Part shown: one piece after another, positions 26,562 to 36,258 of the stretch
How positions within the stretch are numbered: position 1 is the first letter of the stretch
Layout: each line of letters starts with the position of its first letter
From: CAZOEL01 sp964578835
Lineage (GTDB): Bacteria; Desulfobacterota; Syntrophobacteria; Syntrophobacterales; Syntrophobacteraceae
Direction: 5' to 3'
Length of the DNA: 64,000 nt
Assembly: GCA_964578835.1 (NCBI GenBank)
Contig: CAZOEL010000027.1
Coordinates: 7,923-71,922 of the forward strand
Notes under the pieces: generated by a model
What the model saw: the letters and a program-made list of their open reading frames with translations, nothing else
Databases searched by the model: none
What the model was told of the DNA's origin: nothing
Position numbers and translations under genes: made by a program

Positions 26562-27941
26562 TCAAATTTTTGATCTAGATACCGTAAGATTGAAAACCTC
26601 AGCCATTCTCCCAATGAGATGTTTTCTTTCGAATCCAGCCAAGTATCCTTCGTCCGGGTTGAAGCCACTGGGAGAGGAGTTGACACACTCCCTGAGGATG
26701 CACACAAGCCTGTCTATGTCATTAGGTTCTGAGACCCATCCAAGCCGCGCATTCTCAACTATTTCAGTCGCTGCGCCTTGTCGTGCAATGCACAACACTG
26801 GCCTCTTGGCCGCCATATATTCGAAAAGTTTTCCTGGTAGTACCCCGCTTGTCGTCTCTCCCGTGTCCACGATCAACAGGAGTGCATCCGCACCCTTTTG
26901 AAGAGCCTTCGATCTGCCATAAGGCACATCTGGAAAGAAGCGAACAACGTCCTGGAGGTTGAGCCGCTCAGTAATTTCGCACATCATCATCTCGATCTCT
27001 TGTGACATACCGCCATAGTACTCTAGCCGCAATCTGCTTCTGACCGATGGTTCAGCAGCGATAAGCCTCGCTATAGCTTCCAAAAGTTCATAACCTCTGC
27101 GGTTCTTGAACAGACGGCCAGTGTAGACTATACGGAAGGCTTTAGGATCACTTTTCTCGGGTTCGACTGATTCATATTCCTCTATATCGAATCCATTTGT
27201 GATGGTGTGAAATCTATCTTCTGCAACACCACAAATACGCTTGCGAAGCACTTCTTCCTTTGGTCTAGAGACAGTGATGACAGCGTTGGCATTGGCAAGC
27301 ACCCGTCTTTCCATGCGCAACTCGAAACGCTTGCGCCATTCGGGAAGCCATTCGCGTAAGACGTCTCCCGTCCAGAGGTCACGATAATCAGCAACCCAAG
27401 GGATACCCGTCTTAGCTTTTAGTAACTTGCCGATGATAAGAGAGGTAAATGGGGGAGCAGTGGTGAAAAGTAAATCTGGTTTCCAAGTGCGGATGGCCTG
27501 CAACCCCACCCGAAACGCCAATGGAATCCAAAGGCACCAGTCATCCGGTATCATTAGGTGTCTGCGCGCTAAATAATCCCACTTAGCCTTCATCCTACCA
27601 AAAGCATGACGCATTAGCCCTGCCCCTCCCATCGAAATCCCCAGCGCTGGCGAATGGATCCCACCGGCCCGATGCTGATTAGAAGGCGGTTTCACTTCTG
27701 AGATTATTTCCACGAGGGATTCCAAAGGCCTAAGCATAGTTGCGCGGAAGACTGGAACTTTATAAGGGATTTCGGTCAATGTTTGTTCATCTCGAGGATT
27801 TACCGAAGCTATGTCGATCGATAGAACGCCAGCATCCCAGCCAAATGAAGGCAAATGTTGGCACATCTTTATCGGCCGAAGACGCCCGATAGCCTTCATC
27901 GGAGGAAATTCACCGGCTATAATCAACACTCGTCTTTTCAT
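26562..27941 (-). CDS. GT4 glycosyltransferase
   Basis: A 459-residue enzyme. The N-terminal IAGEFPPMKAIGRLRPIKM and FGWDAGVLSID are typical of a large GT4 subgroup with a loop for long acceptors. WVADYRDLWTGDVLREW supports the assignment. The donor domain has FRIVYTGRLFKNRRGYELL and a TSGVLPGKLFEYMAAKRPVL region holding the catalytic Glu. The ATG directly follows the stop of the upstream glycosyltransferase (TAG-ATG, no gap), so the two are coupled. Specificity unknown. Confidence 0.85.
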   Translation of the reverse strand: MKRRVLIIAGEFPPMKAIGRLRPIKMCQHLPSFGWDAGVLSIDIASVNPRDEQTLTEIPYKVPVFRATMLRPLESLVEIISEVKPPSNQHRAGGIHSPALGISMGGAGLMRHAFGRMKAKWDYLARRHLMIPDDWCLWIPLAFRVGLQAIRTWKPDLLFTTAPPFTSLIIGKLLKAKTGIPWVADYRDLWTGDVLREWLPEWRKRFELRMERRVLANANAVITVSRPKEEVLRKRICGVAEDRFHTITNGFDIEEYESVEPEKSDPKAFRIVYTGRLFKNRRGYELLEAIARLIAAEPSVRSRLRLEYYGGMSQEIEMMMCEITERLNLQDVVRFFPDVPYGRSKALQKGADALLLIVDTGETTSGVLPGKLFEYMAAKRPVLCIARQGAATEIVENARLGWVSEPNDIDRLVCILRECVNSSPSGFNPDEGYLAGFERKHLIGRMAEVFNLTVSRSKI

Positions 27942-29171
27942 CTACCCACGCTCCCTTCCAGCCAATTTAAGCGCCGCGGAGCACACGTCCCTGAACTGAC
28001 GAGCTCTTATCGCCCAACTCATGCCCTGCACTCGTTTGAAGCCATTCCTGCCTAGCATAGAGGCAAATTCCATTTCCTGAAGAAGGCGAGTGACAGCGCT
28101 TGCAACCTCATCAACTCTCTCTCCATTCACCAGGAGGCCAGTCTCACCATCAAGAACGGCATCCGGCACTCCGCCTGCACGGCCACCGATCACTGGCTTT
28201 TCGCATGCATTCGCTTCTAAGAATACAAGCCCGAATCCCTCGGTGTCACCGTTGGGAAGTGTACGATTGGGCATCACGAAGATATCACAACTTCTGTAGT
28301 ACCTCGGGACATCTTCCCAAGGGACAAGGCCGGTAAAAATAACGCGATCCGCCACCCCACAAGACACGGCCAGTTGCCGAAGGTGCTGCTCATAACCACC
28401 TTCGCCAACCACTATATAGGCCACCTCTGGCTCAGCTTTCATGATTGAGGGAAGAGCCTCAATCACTCTGTCATGCCCCTTTCTCTGCTCTATACGAGCA
28501 ACCGTCAATAGGATTTTTTTCCCTTCAAGTCCATGCCGCTTGAGTATGTTGTCATCCTTTGGCCCAGGCCTGAAACGTTTAAGATCTACCCCATTCGTAA
28601 TGGTATGGATGCGATCCGAATGCACACCTCTAGCGATTAAAAGCTCCTGAGTAAACGAGCTCACTGCGACGACTGCCTCCGCCCTGCGCAATGATGCTAA
28701 AGCCCTCCGCCCGTACAATCGTGATCCCGGACCCGTTGTAATCTCTTCCCCATGAATATAATACACCGTCGGAACCGAGCAGGTCCAATGGAGAACTTGG
28801 CCCAACCATCCTAGAGCATGTAACTCGCCCAAAACGACCACGTCTGGCCTCAGTTCAGCAAAAGATCTAAAGACTTCCAATAGTACTCTCTTTCGTAAGG
28901 GAAGATCCTCAAACAAAAGCCGACTGAGCGAATCCAAGGCAGTCATTGGCGCAGGACGTAGGAGCGGGCGAAACAACTCCAACCGCCGGACCTCAAACGG
29001 TTGCTTTGCATCGCATTCTCGCCAGCCGCGCACTTCCTGACCGTCTACGTAGTGTCTCCACGGCGCGATAGCGCATGCTTCCTCCCCTAATTCCCTGCAC
29101 AGGTTCTCGTATACCACTGAGGAACCTCCAGCTATGGGGGGAAAATAATTGCAAAGGAACAAAACCTTCAC
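27942..29171 (-). CDS. GT4 glycosyltransferase
   Basis: A 409-residue GT-B enzyme starting at GTG 29171. LCNYFPPIAGGSSVVYENL and VVLGELHALGWLGQVLH form the acceptor side. ILLTVARIEQRKGHDRVIEA and NGDTEGFGLVFLEANACEKP (E-x7-E) form the donor side. It resembles PimB-like mannosyl/galactosyl-type transferases, though the sugar cannot be fixed. It lies between the sulfotransferase and the next GT in a tightly packed series. Confidence 0.86.
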   Translation of the reverse strand: MKVLFLCNYFPPIAGGSSVVYENLCRELGEEACAIAPWRHYVDGQEVRGWRECDAKQPFEVRRLELFRPLLRPAPMTALDSLSRLLFEDLPLRKRVLLEVFRSFAELRPDVVVLGELHALGWLGQVLHWTCSVPTVYYIHGEEITTGPGSRLYGRRALASLRRAEAVVAVSSFTQELLIARGVHSDRIHTITNGVDLKRFRPGPKDDNILKRHGLEGKKILLTVARIEQRKGHDRVIEALPSIMKAEPEVAYIVVGEGGYEQHLRQLAVSCGVADRVIFTGLVPWEDVPRYYRSCDIFVMPNRTLPNGDTEGFGLVFLEANACEKPVIGGRAGGVPDAVLDGETGLLVNGERVDEVASAVTRLLQEMEFASMLGRNGFKRVQGMSWAIRARQFRDVCSAALKLAGRERG

Positions 29172-29236
29172 GGCTTGAACTACCTTAGAGGCTGCGCGAC
29201 TGCGCTGGCTGGTTTGTATTTATGTTCTTGTCGTGC

Positions 29237-30070
29237 TTACCAATCATTACTATTTTCGTACCCTAAGCGAATGAGCACATCTCCGCACCTTTCTTTAAAA
29301 TGACTTCTGTGCGAAGCGTCGAAAAATTCCTTCCACTCGCCTGGCTTACCGGAACGAAGATGAGATCGCTCACTCCTTTGGCCCACTGCTCGTCGCGCTT
29401 TGCTCTTAAAGCTATGTCTTTCGGCTATTTGTAAACATGTACGGATAGCATCGTCAGTGAAGCCGAAAAAGTGAAACACATCAGCGAAGACCCTCGGCTC
29501 ATCGGCAATCAACTCCTCGTATTTTATCTCAATGAACCTCGGATCTTCGTAATTCCAAGCAGCCATAGAATCAAAGTTTGCTGCTGAACGCTCAATTTCC
29601 GCATGAATTCCAGCTGCTGGGTCAATTGAATTCAAGTATTGCTGATAAGATAGTCCGCCATACCTGTCTTTCTTTTCATGAGCCCACTCCTCGTGTGTCC
29701 AAAGATGATAGAAGTACCCTGAAACCACTATGTCCCTTGGATCTCGAACAATATGCGAACCTGCAAAATCTGGCAGCTTGGCAGTATCGATAACGCTATG
29801 ATCCTCAAGCCACACATCTATCCCGGAACGGAGATTTGCTTGCTCACAATTTTGGAAACGAAGACCATAGTAGCACGATATATCTCTCAATATGCCGGCA
29901 AACCAATAGGTTCCAACTTTATGATAGCAGGCGTGCACAAGGAGTTTTCGTTTTCCACTTACAAACGGCTGTCGCAATTTTGAGCATACTCCACGCCATA
30001 CCCACTCCTTTATGGGAATCAGATTCTTTTTAGCCGCCTCAAATGAAAGCAATGATTTCCCTTCCCGCAC
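29237..30070 (-). CDS. Sulfotransferase (PAPS-dependent)
   Basis: A 277-residue protein with the signatures of the cytosolic sulfotransferase fold. The 5'-phosphosulfate loop is HACYHKVGTYWF (variant of PKSGTTW), the 3'-phosphate motif IVRDPRDIVVSGYF, then EIKYEELIADEP and the C-terminal RSGKPGEWKEFF (RKGxxGDWKxxFT). It would move sulfate from PAPS to a hydroxyl or amine of the polysaccharide or its precursor. The GTG start has GGAGG 8 bases before it. The PAPS loop lacks the usual Ser/Thr pair, so activity needs testing. Next to a uronate-type modification island it suggests a sulfated polymer (inference). Confidence 0.85.
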   Translation of the reverse strand: MREGKSLLSFEAAKKNLIPIKEWVWRGVCSKLRQPFVSGKRKLLVHACYHKVGTYWFAGILRDISCYYGLRFQNCEQANLRSGIDVWLEDHSVIDTAKLPDFAGSHIVRDPRDIVVSGYFYHLWTHEEWAHEKKDRYGGLSYQQYLNSIDPAAGIHAEIERSAANFDSMAAWNYEDPRFIEIKYEELIADEPRVFADVFHFFGFTDDAIRTCLQIAERHSFKSKARRAVGQRSERSHLRSGKPGEWKEFFDASHRSHFKERCGDVLIRLGYENSNDW

Positions 30071-30352
30071 AGCGAAACCTCCAAATCTTTTAGATCAGGT
30101 AGTAAGCAATAATCTCTCTGGATAAATGCAATGGCCACGGAAACTTATGCGAGTACAGGCGAGTGGCGTCACATAAAACATCACGCCCTTCGCCTGCCCA
30201 TATGATCAATTGAAAATCTCGAACATTGGCATGATCTATTGAGTGAGAGAGCCCCTCTTTTGATCAAAATCTCATGCATGAGGTGGGCGCATCTCCCCCG
30301 CCTCTGACGGTTTGTAAGTTCGCATCCGCTGAAGCATCATCTCCTAAGGCGA
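30071..30352. other. Intergenic region before the sulfotransferase gene
   Basis: About 280 bases without a gene. Minus-strand GAGGCGGGG...CCCACCTC (30280-30304) could be a weak hairpin ending the lyase gene. No clear promoter was found. Confidence 0.35.
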
Positions 30353-32522
30353 CTAATTAAGAGGCGCCAAGGTAAGACCGATCGGCGCGCGCAGACCGAC
30401 TAGATCGCTTTTCCTAGGCACGATCGCCCACGTGGGACTCCCCTGTAAAGTAGCATCTCTCAGAGAAGCATTACCTCCAGCCATATTCGCATGAATCCAC
30501 TGGTACGCAGCAGGTCCGCCAACCTCATCGTAAATCATCGCCGCAGCACCCATTGCATTATACTGCCAACCGTTACCGTCATCCATATATCCAACATACT
30601 TACCATCCCAAATGTTGCTGTTAGTTGAGTCTGGCTGGACAAGGTAGGCAGCTTTTGCCGCTTCCCAAGTGGATGTGGAAGGAAATCGTATAGAACCCAT
30701 TAGGAAATGGTTGAAATTAGTATTCGTAGTCCTACCAACAAGGTTCTTTGAGTGCTCTGCGGTAATAGCAGACGTATCATATCCTAGCTCGTCAGTGTGT
30801 TTGAAAGAAGCAAGAAGGAAGTCGTTCTCATAATTATTCACACAGTCCACACCTGTGGATAGTATATTACTACAATTAGACCCCGTGAATAGACTCTTCT
30901 GCGGCCAAAATCGGAGCGGGTGAGTGGTTATCAAAGTTGCGTCCAATGCGAGGTTATTGGCGAACTTCTCCTCGAAATATGCCTGCTCAGCCAAGTCTGG
31001 GGCTATTGCTGCAGCCTCTGCCATACTCCGTAGGCTCCATGCGATTGACCTTGTTTGCTGCCCGGCCGGTATTATCCCGTCGTCGCCTCCTCTTCCATAC
31101 GGAGGATCTACGTATGATATAGACCCCATTGCCCAGTTCGCATAGTGGTACATCTCATCCAAATAATACCTCTCACCTGTTATGAGATAGGGAAGGTAAG
31201 TAAGATTGGGCATGTGAGAGAAGTCTTTTGTTCCCATACCCCACCAGTCAGTAGCTGCGTCCCATGTGCAAGCGCATAGAGCTTCAGGCAATTTGTCTTT
31301 GCTGTACTGGTATGTAGGAGAAGAAAACCATACCTGCGGCCTGTCAGTGATGTTTATGATATGCCCCTTCACACCTCCAAAAATCGTTGCTTCCGCAGCA
31401 TTCGACTCCCTCCAGTGAATTGGAAAACCTCCAGCCAGATCCCCTGTATTCAGCATAATCTCACGCATGCGGTTGTCTTGAGAGAGAAGCCATCTCACGC
31501 ACCATCCCGGCAGCAGGCCAATGTCCTCTCTTCCGGCTGCGCCACTGATCGGGATGTAAATGATTCCATTCTGAAGGATGTCGTGCGCCTTAGCGGACCA
31601 TTGAGAGTACTTGTACTCCATGCTGGACTCAGAGACGCTAATAGTTGTATCGTAATTCGGAATCAGTTTCGTACTCACCAGATAGGCAGGGTCGTACCTG
31701 ATCTCCACCTCACTTGGTTCAGGCCCCAACCAATATGTCTTTCGCCACCTAGAGTTGAATGGATGAGCGACTCCGGTCTTTGCGTACGCCTGTTTGGGCG
31801 AAGCGTTGCCCATGTTTATTGTCAGATCGTAGTACACATCCCCCCTATAGTCTCCTTCCATGTTCTCGATGGAGTTGCTTACTCTGACGCCATACTTCGT
31901 CCCCGGATAAAAGCGCGCCTCGTAATAGGCATTCAACTGATCGCGACCGGCGTCATCCATGATGTCTTCGTGAATAAGGATTTCAGTCGCGATGCTCCCT
32001 GAGAGCCAGTAGCTAAAGTCACCTTTCTCTACTTGGCTCCTTAGACTGGTGCTCTTAGCTCCAGAATAATGACCTTGACCGGAACATCCTCCGGTGAAAT
32101 TGGTGAGCACGATATTGGACTCGATGTCAGTGGCGAGCATCTCCTCTTTGGTCATCCCTACGCCAGCGGCGTTGGACCCGCCAAGCCCTATGCCAAGCAC
32201 AACGTCTGAGCTAGCGGCAATAGCCGGAATAATAGTAGAGAGAACTGCGTGTTTACAGCTTCCATCCCCCCACGTCCTTTTACATTCATACTGGGTCGGT
32301 AAAATTGTTCCGCCTTCAGTTTTGAACGAAACTGTCCTGCCGTTTGGAGCATCACCTTGTTTAATTGGCATTCCTATTGAGATCGGATAGTTGGTGCTGG
32401 ACACCCCCACCTTTTCTCTTACTGTGATTTTGGTAAAAGCGTCTAAACTGAAAGGCGGGTCCGTCGCAGGCGGGTCCGTCGCAGGCGGGTCCGTCGCAGG
32501 CGGGTCCGTCGCAGGCGGGTCC
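30353..32522 (-). CDS. 3' part of secreted kelch/polysaccharide-lyase-like protein
   Basis: This is the C-terminal two-thirds of the gene that starts at 33797, cut by an assembly gap. The correct frame reads (DPPAT)n DPPFSLDAFTKITVREKV and then VSSTNYPISIGMPIKQGDAP. The opening resembles the N-terminal beta domain of YetA/PcRGLX-type exo-rhamnogalacturonan lyases (PL26-like). It is followed by a long helical part with LPYLITGERYYLDEMYHYANW and GGDDGIIPAGQQTRSIAWSL that fits an alpha/alpha toroid. It probably degrades or trims a uronic-acid-containing polysaccharide outside the cytoplasm. An ATG/GTG near 32410 is internal, not a start. Family assignment is moderate. Confidence 0.7.
32455..32522. 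repeat. 15-bp tandem repeat encoding a DPPAT linker
   Basis: Four full copies of GCGGGTCCGTCGCAG plus 8 bases of a fifth, running straight into the run of N. On the minus strand in the gene's frame each copy encodes Asp-Pro-Pro-Ala-Thr, an extended linker between two domains. The true copy number is unknown because of the gap. Confidence 0.95.
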
Positions 32523-32622
32523 NNNNNNNNNNNNNNNNNNNNNNNNNNNNNNNNNNNNNNNNNNNNNNNNNNNNNNNNNNNNNNNNNNNNNNNNNNNNNN
32601 NNNNNNNNNNNNNNNNNNNNNN
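32523..32622. other. Assembly gap (100 N)
   Basis: Exactly 100 unknown bases, a conventional placeholder for a gap of unknown length. It begins inside the 15-bp tandem repeat, so it is most likely a collapsed repeat. Its nominal length (100, one more than a multiple of 3) shifts the reading frame artificially. Confidence 0.97.
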
Positions 32623-33797
32623 GTCGAGGATCCGGAGTACCTATACGCCCAGACGTTTACTCCGCTTGTTGTACCTTGGACAAAAAACACGACATTCCTG
32701 GAAGGATCATAATTAAATCTGCTAAATATCTGGTTTTGATTATTAGGTTTAAAAGTCGCGCCACTCGCCCCCCACGCATTGGTTGATGGGTTGTATGTCC
32801 ACATTCCGCCGGAGCCCCAGCCGATAATCATATTATTAGCGGAATCGTACGTCATCCCGTCGCCATTGCTGGAAGCTGGCGCTGTCCCTGTCGGGGCGAG
32901 AATGTTCCATGAATTCAAAGCGATGTCATAATATGCAAGTCCACTGCTTCCTCTGAAATAAACTCGCCTATTGTTCACATCATAGGCCGTTGAGTTGTGC
33001 GCCCCCCAAGCTGGACGAGAGCCACTTGGAACTTTCGGCGTCCAAGTGTTTGTATCTGGATTGTAGATCCGAACAACAACATTGTATGATGAATCCCTCG
33101 CCATTGTCACGATCTGCTTACCAATTGAATCATATTGCGAATAACCTAGTTGGAGATAATCAGCATTGAGGCGGCTGGACCCCTGATAAGTCCAAGCCTT
33201 CGTAGCCGGATCGTAACTCCACGTGTCGCTGGGACCGTTATAATAGCACCCCGTACTTGGAAAGTTTTCGATCCACCACGGTTCGTTGTAGGTTGAACCG
33301 CCCCCAGCAAACATGAGCGAGAGGTGATCAACCCATACCAATGATCCGTAAGTGTGGCGGGATATAGGTCTGAGCGATTGCATCAACATGCCAGGGTAAT
33401 TGGTGTTGTCCACACTGGCGCGACACTGTTCAACCCCAAAGGTATTGAGCATGTCGGGCATGTATTCTCTAGCCCAAGCGCCCGTTGCGACGTTAAAGAT
33501 CCAGACATCGTTCCCGGAATAGTCCTGATGGCCGCCACCAAACAGGAAAAGCCTCCCTCCTGTAGAGTCCAAAGCCATACCTGAAAAGGCCAATAAACCT
33601 AGCTTTGGCTCGGTCCCAACAGACTGATTTGCCGAACTGCCTTGATAGACGAGAAGCCAAGAGTCTGGCTCAATAGCTGAATAGCCTGCTCCCTCGCATG
33701 GAGCGTCCAACATGAACAGCGTAGCAAGGACGGGTACAAAAAGAATGTAAGCAAACTTAGCAATACAATAGCGCAATTGATGAATGGGATAGCTCAT
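32623..33797 (-). CDS. 5' part of secreted kelch/polysaccharide-lyase-like protein
   Basis: N-terminal 391 residues of the split gene. The start is ATG 33797 with GGAGGTGA 5 bases before it; an upstream ATG at 33848 lies between the riboswitch and that ribosome-binding site. The signal peptide is in residues 1-36 (YILFVPVLATLFMLDAPCEG). Then come kelch-type blades as in galactose oxidase: GMALDSTGGRLFLFGGGHQD, YNDVWIFN-like strands, TWSYDPATKAWT, VVRIYNPDTNTWT, GMTYDSANNMIIGWGSGG and MWTYNPSTNAW, about six blades. The last coded bases before the gap (SGSS then AC) join in frame with the DPPAT repeat if the gap is a multiple of 3. The gene is preceded by a c-di-GMP riboswitch. Confidence 0.85.
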
Positions 33798-33849
33798 TCT
33801 GTCACCTCCGAAAGTAGCCAAGGCTGAATCGGCTCTGAAGAGCATCAAA

Positions 33850-33960
33850 AGCCCGGCAACGCTGCTACCATATCCCGGACGAACCGGGACTTAGGCCAGT
33901 AGTTTTGCGTCCCACCCTTTCGAGTGGTTTGCCCTTAGCGAACCTTAACCATCGTCTCAG
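33850..33960 (-). promoter_or_regulatory. Cyclic di-GMP-I (GEMM) riboswitch
   Basis: The minus strand reads GGGCAAACC (33926-33934), ACTCGAAAGGGT (GAAA tetraloop), GGGACGCAAAAC, ACTGG, then CCTAAG (33890-33895), a GC hairpin and TATGG (33868-33872), then TAGCAGCGTTGCC. The GNRA loop plus the CCTAAG...TATGG 11-nt tetraloop receptor and the GGGACGCAAA core are the defining features of the GEMM-I aptamer of class c-di-GMP-I. It lies about 55 bases before the start codon at 33797. No terminator with a T run follows, so control may be at translation, since GGAGGTGA is close downstream. Confidence 0.93.
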
Positions 33961-34274
33961 CCGAAAAACCTCCTTGGAGCTACTGTTCGGCACAAAGAGT
34001 TCTTGACATTAATACTTTTTTCTGCTGTACGGTATCGGAAAAGAAAACTGGAAGGGATAAGTCATAGTGTTGGAAGGTTAATATCCTGTTGTGTTGAGTT
34101 TACGATGCTCCGCTTTATGCAAACTATGATCCGCTCCTTGGAAATTCTATTTAGCCACATTTGTAGGGCTATCTCTCTTTTGCACGTCCTGGATCGCATG
34201 CAATTTCGATGCTGGGCAAGCATAGCATGTTAAGGTTATTTTGATTTTACCCCAATGACAAGGTGGCCTCGCCG
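33961..34274. other. Intergenic region upstream of the riboswitch
   Basis: About 310 bases with no gene. A 76-codon frame at 34003-34233 has no ribosome-binding site. It must hold the promoter of the riboswitch transcript and the end of the PEP-CTERM gene's message. I see no strong terminator. Confidence 0.4.
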
Positions 34275-34910
34275 TCAAACGACTGCGCTAACAGCTCTAA
34301 TTACTTTCAGTATGGCTAATCCAAGCAACCCGATCCCAAACAGGTGTAGCGTAGACGGCTCAGGAATATGAGTGAAAGACATAGAGCCCTGTACATAAGC
34401 ATGCCCGTCAGAAGCAGTGAATCGGGAACCCCACGCGCCTATATAGGGCGCATCTCCTCCGCCCATTTGACCATACCAGTTGGTGATGACTCCATTTTCG
34501 AATGACAGCGTCATAAGACCGCTCATTACATTCATCCCCAAAGCTGGATCATAGGATTCCATCGGGCCATTACTATAATAGAGACTTGAGCCCAGCACTT
34601 CTCCCGTATAAAAGGGGTCCCAAACTAAACCCTCCATTTCCATTCTGAAAGAGGAAACTAATATATCAAGATAAAGGGCACTGTTAACAGCTTGGGATTC
34701 TTCAAAGCTAAATCTCCCGAAATATACTTCACCCAGTAATGGTTCCTCTTGAAACAGCGGGAGCCCCTCTCGGGAGATAGGAGGGTAAGGATCATAAACA
34801 GACACTCCGTCGATCATAAATTCAATTCTATATTCCATCACACTGGAATATGATGTCATAGGAGCAAAAGCCAGGGATAAAAAAAAGATAGCCAATACTA
34901 TTCTGCCCAT
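34275..34910 (-). CDS. PEP-CTERM protein (divergent tail)
   Basis: A 211-residue exported protein. The start is placed at ATG 34910 (MGRIVLAIFFLSLAFAPMTS signal peptide; AGGTGAG 2 bases before it). An ATG at 34973 would precede the signal peptide by 21 residues. The middle is beta-rich (MEYRIEFMIDGVSVYDPYPP, GVITNWYGQMGGGDAPYIG) and I do not recognise the family. The tail has IPEPSTLHLFGIGLLGLAIL and then KVIRAVSAVV. The PEP motif and helix fit an XrtA substrate, but the basic cluster after the helix is weak (one Lys, one Arg). No sigma-54 promoter with correct spacing was found upstream, unlike the other three PEP-CTERM genes. Confidence 0.8.
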   Translation of the reverse strand: MGRIVLAIFFLSLAFAPMTSYSSVMEYRIEFMIDGVSVYDPYPPISREGLPLFQEEPLLGEVYFGRFSFEESQAVNSALYLDILVSSFRMEMEGLVWDPFYTGEVLGSSLYYSNGPMESYDPALGMNVMSGLMTLSFENGVITNWYGQMGGGDAPYIGAWGSRFTASDGHAYVQGSMSFTHIPEPSTLHLFGIGLLGLAILKVIRAVSAVV

Positions 34911-35088
34911 TCTCACCTGCCCACCTCCCCCCTCAGTTGACATACGCAAATTCTCTAACATTATCGGCATCAATCATAGATCAGCCGATGCAAAAAGTCA
35001 TTACAGAAGTTCTTAAATGACATAAATCTTTGAAGATCTGACAGGCTAGCTTCTAAGATATTGTAAACATAGAGGAAGAAAAAAAGCG

Positions 35089-36183
35089 CTATTCTCCATT
35101 CCAATGCCGCAACTCTGCCATCAGAGAATCAGCAAAGAACTTGGCCGCCCAGTTGGGATATTGATAAGGATGATATTTCCCGTCGATTGGCCAGGACCCA
35201 GGAATGCCGCCACGAATATTTGGATCTTCTGACGTCAAGTCCTGAACCCGCATGGAGAAACGATTGGAACGAGCAGCTGCCTCAAAGAATGCACGATCCT
35301 GAGTGACCTCATATAGGCGTATGAAGTTGACCGCAAGCTGGCAATTCCCAGTGCAGCAGGTCCATTCAGCCTTAGGCCACCAAAATCTATTGTATTGGCC
35401 TGCCCACGATCCGTCCTCCCGCTGTCGCTTCAGGAGAGCCTTAGCTGGTCTAATCGCAGCATCTATGAATGAGTCTTCGCCTAAAAAGTCTCCTACTTCC
35501 AAAAAACCTCTCATGGCATAGGCAATAGTGTGAGTAAAAGGGCGGGAATTGTCGAGCAGGCAGTTATTCTTGTACCATCCGTTTCGCCGTTGTTGGCTGA
35601 GAGCCCACATGCAGTTCCGACGCGCAGCCTCTCTATAACGCTCATTCCCGATTATCTTGAAAGCCTCTATCAAGCCCCAAGCTGTTCGAGTGTTGTAAGT
35701 GTTTATAGCAGTACTTGTCTTAATAGAACCATATTTGCGCCAACAACCGTCCTCATCTTGAACATTGCAGAGCCAATCCGCCGCTCGCAGCAGTGCAACT
35801 CTAAAACGCTCATCTCTACTCTCTTTGAAAGCACGCGCCCAGCCAAACAAGACTTGCCCGGTGTTAAAGACAGTCGCCCTAGGCGGAGCGTCCACTACTG
35901 TGCCGGCCCTCACGGCTCCCTCCGGAAGTTGTACGTCACACTCCCAGTGAGACATCGTAAGTGAAATTTGTCTGAACTCATCGTCATCATAAAGTTCAGC
36001 ATAATCGAAAAGGGTCGGTATGATATAGCCTGTCGTTTCTGGGTACGACGCACCCCATGCGGCAGGCCTAATGAAATAGGCTTGGGCCACCCCATTGTCA
36101 GATGTTGCTTTGCTGGCAGTCACAAGCCATTGGAGAGCATATTTTAGGGCCAGTTCAAGATTCGATTGTTTCTTTTCTCTCAA
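35089..36183 (-). CDS. Alpha/alpha-toroid protein (six-hairpin or epimerase-like)
   Basis: A 364-residue protein with no signal peptide. It shows repeated helical hairpins with aromatic ends: YALQWLVTASKAT, YIIPTLFDYAELYDDDEF, LLRAADWLCNVQDEDGCW, TAWGLIEAFKIIGNERYREA, LKRQREDGSWAGQYNRFWWP and GNCQLAVNFIRLYEVTQDRA. The DGSW/DGCW repeats and layout are those of the (alpha/alpha)n toroid superfamily, which includes glucuronyl C5-epimerase C-domains, GH88/GH105 hydrolases and terpene cyclases. A WTCCTGNCQ motif is notable. It starts at TTG 36183 (GGAG upstream). It probably acts on a lipid-linked or nucleotide-linked sugar in the cytoplasm; the exact reaction is unknown. Confidence 0.6.
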   Translation of the reverse strand: MREKKQSNLELALKYALQWLVTASKATSDNGVAQAYFIRPAAWGASYPETTGYIIPTLFDYAELYDDDEFRQISLTMSHWECDVQLPEGAVRAGTVVDAPPRATVFNTGQVLFGWARAFKESRDERFRVALLRAADWLCNVQDEDGCWRKYGSIKTSTAINTYNTRTAWGLIEAFKIIGNERYREAARRNCMWALSQQRRNGWYKNNCLLDNSRPFTHTIAYAMRGFLEVGDFLGEDSFIDAAIRPAKALLKRQREDGSWAGQYNRFWWPKAEWTCCTGNCQLAVNFIRLYEVTQDRAFFEAAARSNRFSMRVQDLTSEDPNIRGGIPGSWPIDGKYHPYQYPNWAAKFFADSLMAELRHWNGE

Positions 36184-36258
36184 TATTAATTACTCCACCA
36201 GTGATTTTAAAATCTTAGCGTAGTATTTTCAACGAGCAGCAATAACCTGAGCACCAGT

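Noticed and set aside
32455..32522. 15-bp tandem repeat as a CRISPR-like array
   Set aside because: The units are directly adjacent without spacers and keep a coding frame (DPPAT); it is a protein linker.
34970..35080. Possible sigma-54 promoter before the PEP-CTERM gene at 34275
   Set aside because: TTTTTGCA is present but the -24 GG is absent at the needed spacing.
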